The position numbers and the translations under genes are program-made. From Firmicutes bacterium UBA2296 (GTDB lineage: Bacteria > Bacillota > UBA994), in contig DDWC01000151.1 of the NCBI GenBank assembly GCA_002345475.1, forward strand, positions 6,981 through 14,682: a stretch of DNA of 7,702 nucleotides, written 5' to 3'. Under the pieces are notes generated by a model, which was not told the origin of the DNA, searched no databases, and saw only the letters and a list, made by a program, of their open reading frames with translations. This document shows, one piece after another, positions 5,083 through 7,702 of this stretch. Each line of letters starts with the position of its first letter. Within the stretch, counting starts at the first letter, position 1.

Positions 5083-5517
5083 CTAAAGTCCTATCGACGC
5101 CGAGACTTCGCTTGCTGCAGTTCGTGCTGCCTCGTCCATAAGCCGTATCAACTCAAGAAAGCTTCTGAAGTGCAGGCTCTTCCTCCCTTCCAGCCATTGA
5201 ATTTTGCCTTGCCAGGTATAGTTCTCGGCGAACTGAATGCTAAGGTGAAAAGTCTGTCGGTTTTGTTCCGGTCGTTCGGACTCGATTTGTCGTCCGCGCG
5301 GGGCTTTCGAGGGTGCCCTGGTCCAGCTACGGAAATTGTGTTCCAGATGAGGGCAATCCCTGCACGTTCTTTCTTCGATTAATCCAACCAACTCCATAAT
5401 GGAACTGAAATGCTGGGTTTCGTCGGAGAAGATGAACGTTGCTTCCCCCGCAAGTTCGGAGCCCGGCCGAGAGGATACTTTAACTAGCAACTCCACGTTG
5501 TAACGGATCCCGTCCAT
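5083..5517 (-). CDS. Protein of unknown function with an internally duplicated domain
   Basis: The ATG at 5517 is chosen because AGGAGG (5529-5524) lies 6 bases upstream; a longer in-frame GTG at 5568 would start upstream of the probable promoter. The product is 144 aa with no signal peptide or membrane segment, so it is cytoplasmic. Two halves are related: residues about 6-50 end HFSSIMELVGLIEE, and residues about 88-132 end HFRSFLELIRLMDE, each preceded by beta-like strands (ATFIFSDE and WQGKIQWLEG). The linker holds Cys52, Cys55, His57 and His60 in CRDCPHLEH, a possible metal site, and a basic stretch rich in Arg/Lys. I do not recognise a named family. It lies between an 11-bp-repeat promoter and riboswitch C and may be co-transcribed with the LPETG gene, suggesting a role in regulating or producing the surface protein (inference). 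Confidence 0.8.
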   Translation of the reverse strand: MDGIRYNVELLVKVSSRPGSELAGEATFIFSDETQHFSSIMELVGLIEERTCRDCPHLEHNFRSWTRAPSKAPRGRQIESERPEQNRQTFHLSIQFAENYTWQGKIQWLEGRKSLHFRSFLELIRLMDEAARTAASEVSASIGL

Positions 5518-5547
5518 AAAAGCCCTCCTCGCTGTCTCCTTGTTTAC

Positions 5548-5593
5548 AGTATAGATTACGCCAATCACATCCGTGTCACATCCTAATCACACG
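5548..5593 (-). promoter_or_regulatory. Candidate activator-dependent promoter with three 11-bp-spaced repeats
   Basis: In plus-strand letters the heptamers are TCACATC at 5565, TCACATC at 5576 and TCACACG at 5587, each separated by 4 bases (period exactly 11). On the minus strand they end 11 bases before TATACT (5553-5548), a good -10 with no recognisable -35 at 17 bases. Direct repeats replacing the -35 just upstream of the -10 are typical of SARP/OmpR-type activators. The leader to the ATG at 5517 would be short, with its SD at 5529-5524. The array also lies in the divergent gap and could influence the plus-strand gene at 5742. Confidence 0.5.
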
Positions 5594-5678
5594 AGTAACT
5601 ATTCACTGAAAAGAGTTCTCGATGCACTTATTCCCCGCATTTCTGCAAGATTAGGCTCCGGGAACAAATGTCGGATAA

Positions 5679-5707
5679 TTGCGTCTACACTTGTAGCAGT
5701 ACATAAT
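5679..5707 (+). promoter_or_regulatory. Promoter of the beta-propeller gene
   Basis: TTGCGT (5679-5684) and CATAAT (5702-5707) are separated by 17 bases. Transcription would start near 5714, with the SD AAGGAG at 5728-5733 and the ATG at 5742. The rest of the divergent gap (5594-5678) shows no other clear feature and no riboswitch. Confidence 0.55.
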
Positions 5708-5741
5708 AGACATAACAAGCAAGATATAAGGAGATGGTCAT

Positions 5742-7702
5742 ATGTTTGGCCTAAGCACTAAAATGCGCATAGGGGCGTTTGTCCTAGTGTCGGCCCTGAT
5801 TCTGACGGTGGGGCAGGTGGTACCTGCTCATGCTACAAGTTTTGGGGCTATACAATCGCGTCTCGTCATAAACGGTTCACCTCTACTTATGGGCCCCGGT
5901 GGCGGGAACGCTGTGCTGTTCCAGGGCAGGGTCTATTTGCCCGTGAGGGTACTTGAAGAAACCCTGGGAGTGCGCATCGGGTGGGATGACGCCACCCTCA
6001 CTGTCCTGCTCAATTCAGAGTTGAGCCAGGTCAGCGACCTGCTCCGCGTCGGACCAAAGGTAGGTGACAACCAGTCAGTCAATGTGGTGATTAACAATCG
6101 CCTGCTGCGTACCAGCACACCGGCTTTGCTTTACGGCGGATTCACCTATGTCCCGGTCCGCGTTGTCGAGGAGCTTGGCCATACTGTTGGCTGGGATGCC
6201 GAGAACAAGGTGGCCTTCGTGGGTCAGTATGACCCAGAAGCACTGCCGGTAGTCGGCACGCTATCGAACCTGCAGGCGCTGCTCTCCGGTTCTTACAACT
6301 TCTACCCCGGACTTACCCGCGGTGACGCCGTGACGGCTCTTCCGGAAGCGCCACCGGCGCCGGCTCCATCAGCACCTCAGGAATCCGTTGGCGACAACTC
6401 CTCCAAGGGTAGCAACTACTCCGAGACCAACACACAGGTAGCTGGGGTGGACGAATCGGACATCGTCAAGACAGACGGCAAGTATATCTATCAGGTGCGC
6501 GGCAACGTGGTAACGATTTTTGACGCCTACCCGGCGAATCAGTTGAGGGTAGTGACGACCATTACCTTCACTGACGAAGGTTTTATGCCCAGCGAGCTCT
6601 ATCTGGACGAAGAACATCTGGTTGTCATTGGACGTAGCCAATTGATGATTCCCGAGAGGGAGTTTAATCCCGAAACTGACATCAAAGAATATCCTATAGA
6701 TGATCCAAAGGGTAGCACCACACCCTCCGCTCCCGCAGGAGCGCCTACTATGACAGAACCGGCACCGCCTCCTCCTGCCGCGGACTTACCGGCAACCGGT
6801 GGCCAGGCTGTAGATCCTGTGGCGCCAACGGAACCCGTTCTGGTACCTGTGGAAGTCAAACCCCCGATCGAACCAGGAGCCGATGAGCCTGTTGACGTCA
6901 TGCCGCCCGATGGGCCGAGCATAATGCCTAGATGGCCGGGTTACTGGTACAGCGGCACCACCAAAGCCATGATTTTTGACATCAGCGACATAAACAATGT
7001 TGCGAAGATTCGCGAAGTAGAGATTGACGGCGACTACCTTACCTCTCGCAAGATCGATAGCAGGCTCTTCATCATTGCCAACCGCTACCCGAACTGGTGG
7101 GGACCAATCATCCTGCCGCAGTTGCGCGACAGCGCCGTAGGCGAAGACTTTGTCACTGTCGACCCCGCTGACATCCGCTACTTCCCGGGGCAGAACGCAG
7201 GAAGCTATCTGCTTATCGGTTCTCTGGACCTGAAAGACAATGGCACCGGGACAGTGGTCGAGGCTTTTCTCGGTGCGGGAGAAAATATCTATATGTCACT
7301 GGACAACCTCTTTGTGGCGGTTCCCAGTTACACTTCGGAAACCTACGGCACCACTGTGTATCGCTTCGGTATCGAGGGCACTGAGGTCAAGTACGCGGCT
7401 AAGGGAACTGTCCCTGGTAATGTGCTGAACCAGTTTTCCATGGATCAGCACGCTGGTCATTTCCGTATTGCCACCACCTCCTGGGGGCCTGAGCGCACCA
7501 CCAATAACCTCTATGTAATGGATATGGCTATGAACACAGTGGGACGCATCGAGAACATCGCCCCCGGAGAGCGCATCTTTTCAGCTCGCTTCATGGGTGA
7601 CAAAGGTTACCTGGTTACCTTCGAGATGATTGATCCGCTATTTGTCATAGACCTTAGCGTTCCCACCAACCCGCGTATCCTCGGAGAACTGAAGATACCC
7701 GG
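5742..7702 (+). CDS. Secreted copper-amine-oxidase-N / beta-propeller protein, 3' end beyond window
   Basis: The ATG at 5742 follows AAGGAG (5728-5733) by 8 bases; 653 codons are visible before the window ends. Residues 1-31 are a signal peptide. Residues about 34-162 carry two copper-amine-oxidase-N-type (stalk) motifs, YLPVRVLEETLGVRIGWD and YVPVRVVEELGHTVGWD; these are wall- or surface-associated modules in Clostridia and do not imply oxidase activity. A linker (about 165-225) leads to SETNTQVAGVDESDIVKTDG (227-246), the hallmark of the secreted C-terminal beta-propeller family (PF09826), which continues to the window end. A Pro-rich insertion (about 326-395) between propeller strands contains LPATGG (349-354). 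No catalytic function is known for the family; a scaffold or binding role at the cell surface is likely. It is transcribed away from the sortase locus, with its own promoter. Confidence 0.92.
   Translation, partial: MFGLSTKMRIGAFVLVSALILTVGQVVPAHATSFGAIQSRLVINGSPLLMGPGGGNAVLFQGRVYLPVRVLEETLGVRIGWDDATLTVLLNSELSQVSDLLRVGPKVGDNQSVNVVINNRLLRTSTPALLYGGFTYVPVRVVEELGHTVGWDAENKVAFVGQYDPEALPVVGTLSNLQALLSGSYNFYPGLTRGDAVTALPEAPPAPAPSAPQESVGDNSSKGSNYSETNTQVAGVDESDIVKTDGKYIYQVRGNVVTIFDAYPANQLRVVTTITFTDEGFMPSELYLDEEHLVVIGRSQLMIPEREFNPETDIKEYPIDDPKGSTTPSAPAGAPTMTEPAPPPPAADLPATGGQAVDPVAPTEPVLVPVEVKPPIEPGADEPVDVMPPDGPSIMPRWPGYWYSGTTKAMIFDISDINNVAKIREVEIDGDYLTSRKIDSRLFIIANRYPNWWGPIILPQLRDSAVGEDFVTVDPADIRYFPGQNAGSYLLIGSLDLKDNGTGTVVEAFLGAGENIYMSLDNLFVAVPSYTSETYGTTVYRFGIEGTEVKYAAKGTVPGNVLNQFSMDQHAGHFRIATTSWGPERTTNNLYVMDMAMNTVGRIENIAPGERIFSARFMGDKGYLVTFEMIDPLFVIDLSVPTNPRILGELKIP

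Noticed and set aside
4777..5382. Plus-strand frame of 201 codons
   Set aside because: It crosses riboswitch C and lies antisense to parts of two well-supported minus-strand genes; no SD or recognisable domain.
6599..6922. Minus-strand frame of 107 codons
   Set aside because: It is antisense to the Pro-rich insertion of the beta-propeller gene and has a Gly/Ser/Ala-rich product without family resemblance.
1..7702. Insertion sequence or prophage
   Set aside because: No transposase, integrase or phage gene, and no terminal inverted repeats with target duplications were seen; the duplicated riboswitch block is too short and lacks mobility genes.

Overview
The window looks like chromosomal DNA of a Gram-positive-type bacterium, most likely a member of the Clostridia (Bacillota). 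The evidence is a sortase with an LPETG surface protein, strong purine-rich Shine-Dalgarno (SD) sites, secreted copper-amine-oxidase-N/beta-propeller and transglutaminase-like proteins, and several GEMM-I (c-di-GMP-I) riboswitches. The genus cannot be fixed from the sequence alone.

Layout. Five genes lie on the minus strand. In transcription order they are a 144-aa protein of unknown function with an internally duplicated domain (5083-5517), an LPETG-anchored surface protein with two immunoglobulin-like repeats (3516-4922), a secreted transglutaminase-like protein (1643-2809), a sortase (769-1479), and a SARP/BTAD-type transcriptional regulator cut by the window start (1-611). Divergent from these, a secreted copper-amine-oxidase-N plus beta-propeller protein starts at 5742 on the plus strand and runs off the window end.

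Regulation is the striking part. Three GEMM-I riboswitch aptamers sit in leaders of the minus-strand genes. Two are near-identical tandem copies ahead of the transglutaminase gene (3150-3235 and 2825-2910). The third is ahead of the LPETG gene (4957-5049). Their expression platforms differ. The tandem copies look able to close a helix over a U7 tract and over the SD, which predicts OFF. The LPETG copy has a 9-bp alternative hairpin that competes with the aptamer's closing strand next to the SD, which predicts ON. If the folding is right, c-di-GMP would raise the anchored surface protein and lower the transglutaminase-like enzyme. That resembles the opposed adhesin/protease control known from Clostridioides difficile.

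Two regions hold three 7-base elements on an exact 11-bp period: 5565-5593, just upstream of a -10 box without a good -35, and 722-750, upstream of the SARP-like gene. This is the spacing used by SARP/OmpR-type winged-helix regulators, so the regulator in the window is a candidate binder. The non-coding DNA around the riboswitches (about 2930-3034, 3089-3123, 3385-3510) is made mostly of degenerate repeats with a 7-base period.

Working model (inference): a c-di-GMP-responsive surface-remodelling locus in which the sortase anchors the LPETG protein, the transglutaminase-like enzyme acts on cell-surface or secreted protein, and the SARP-like protein sets transcription.
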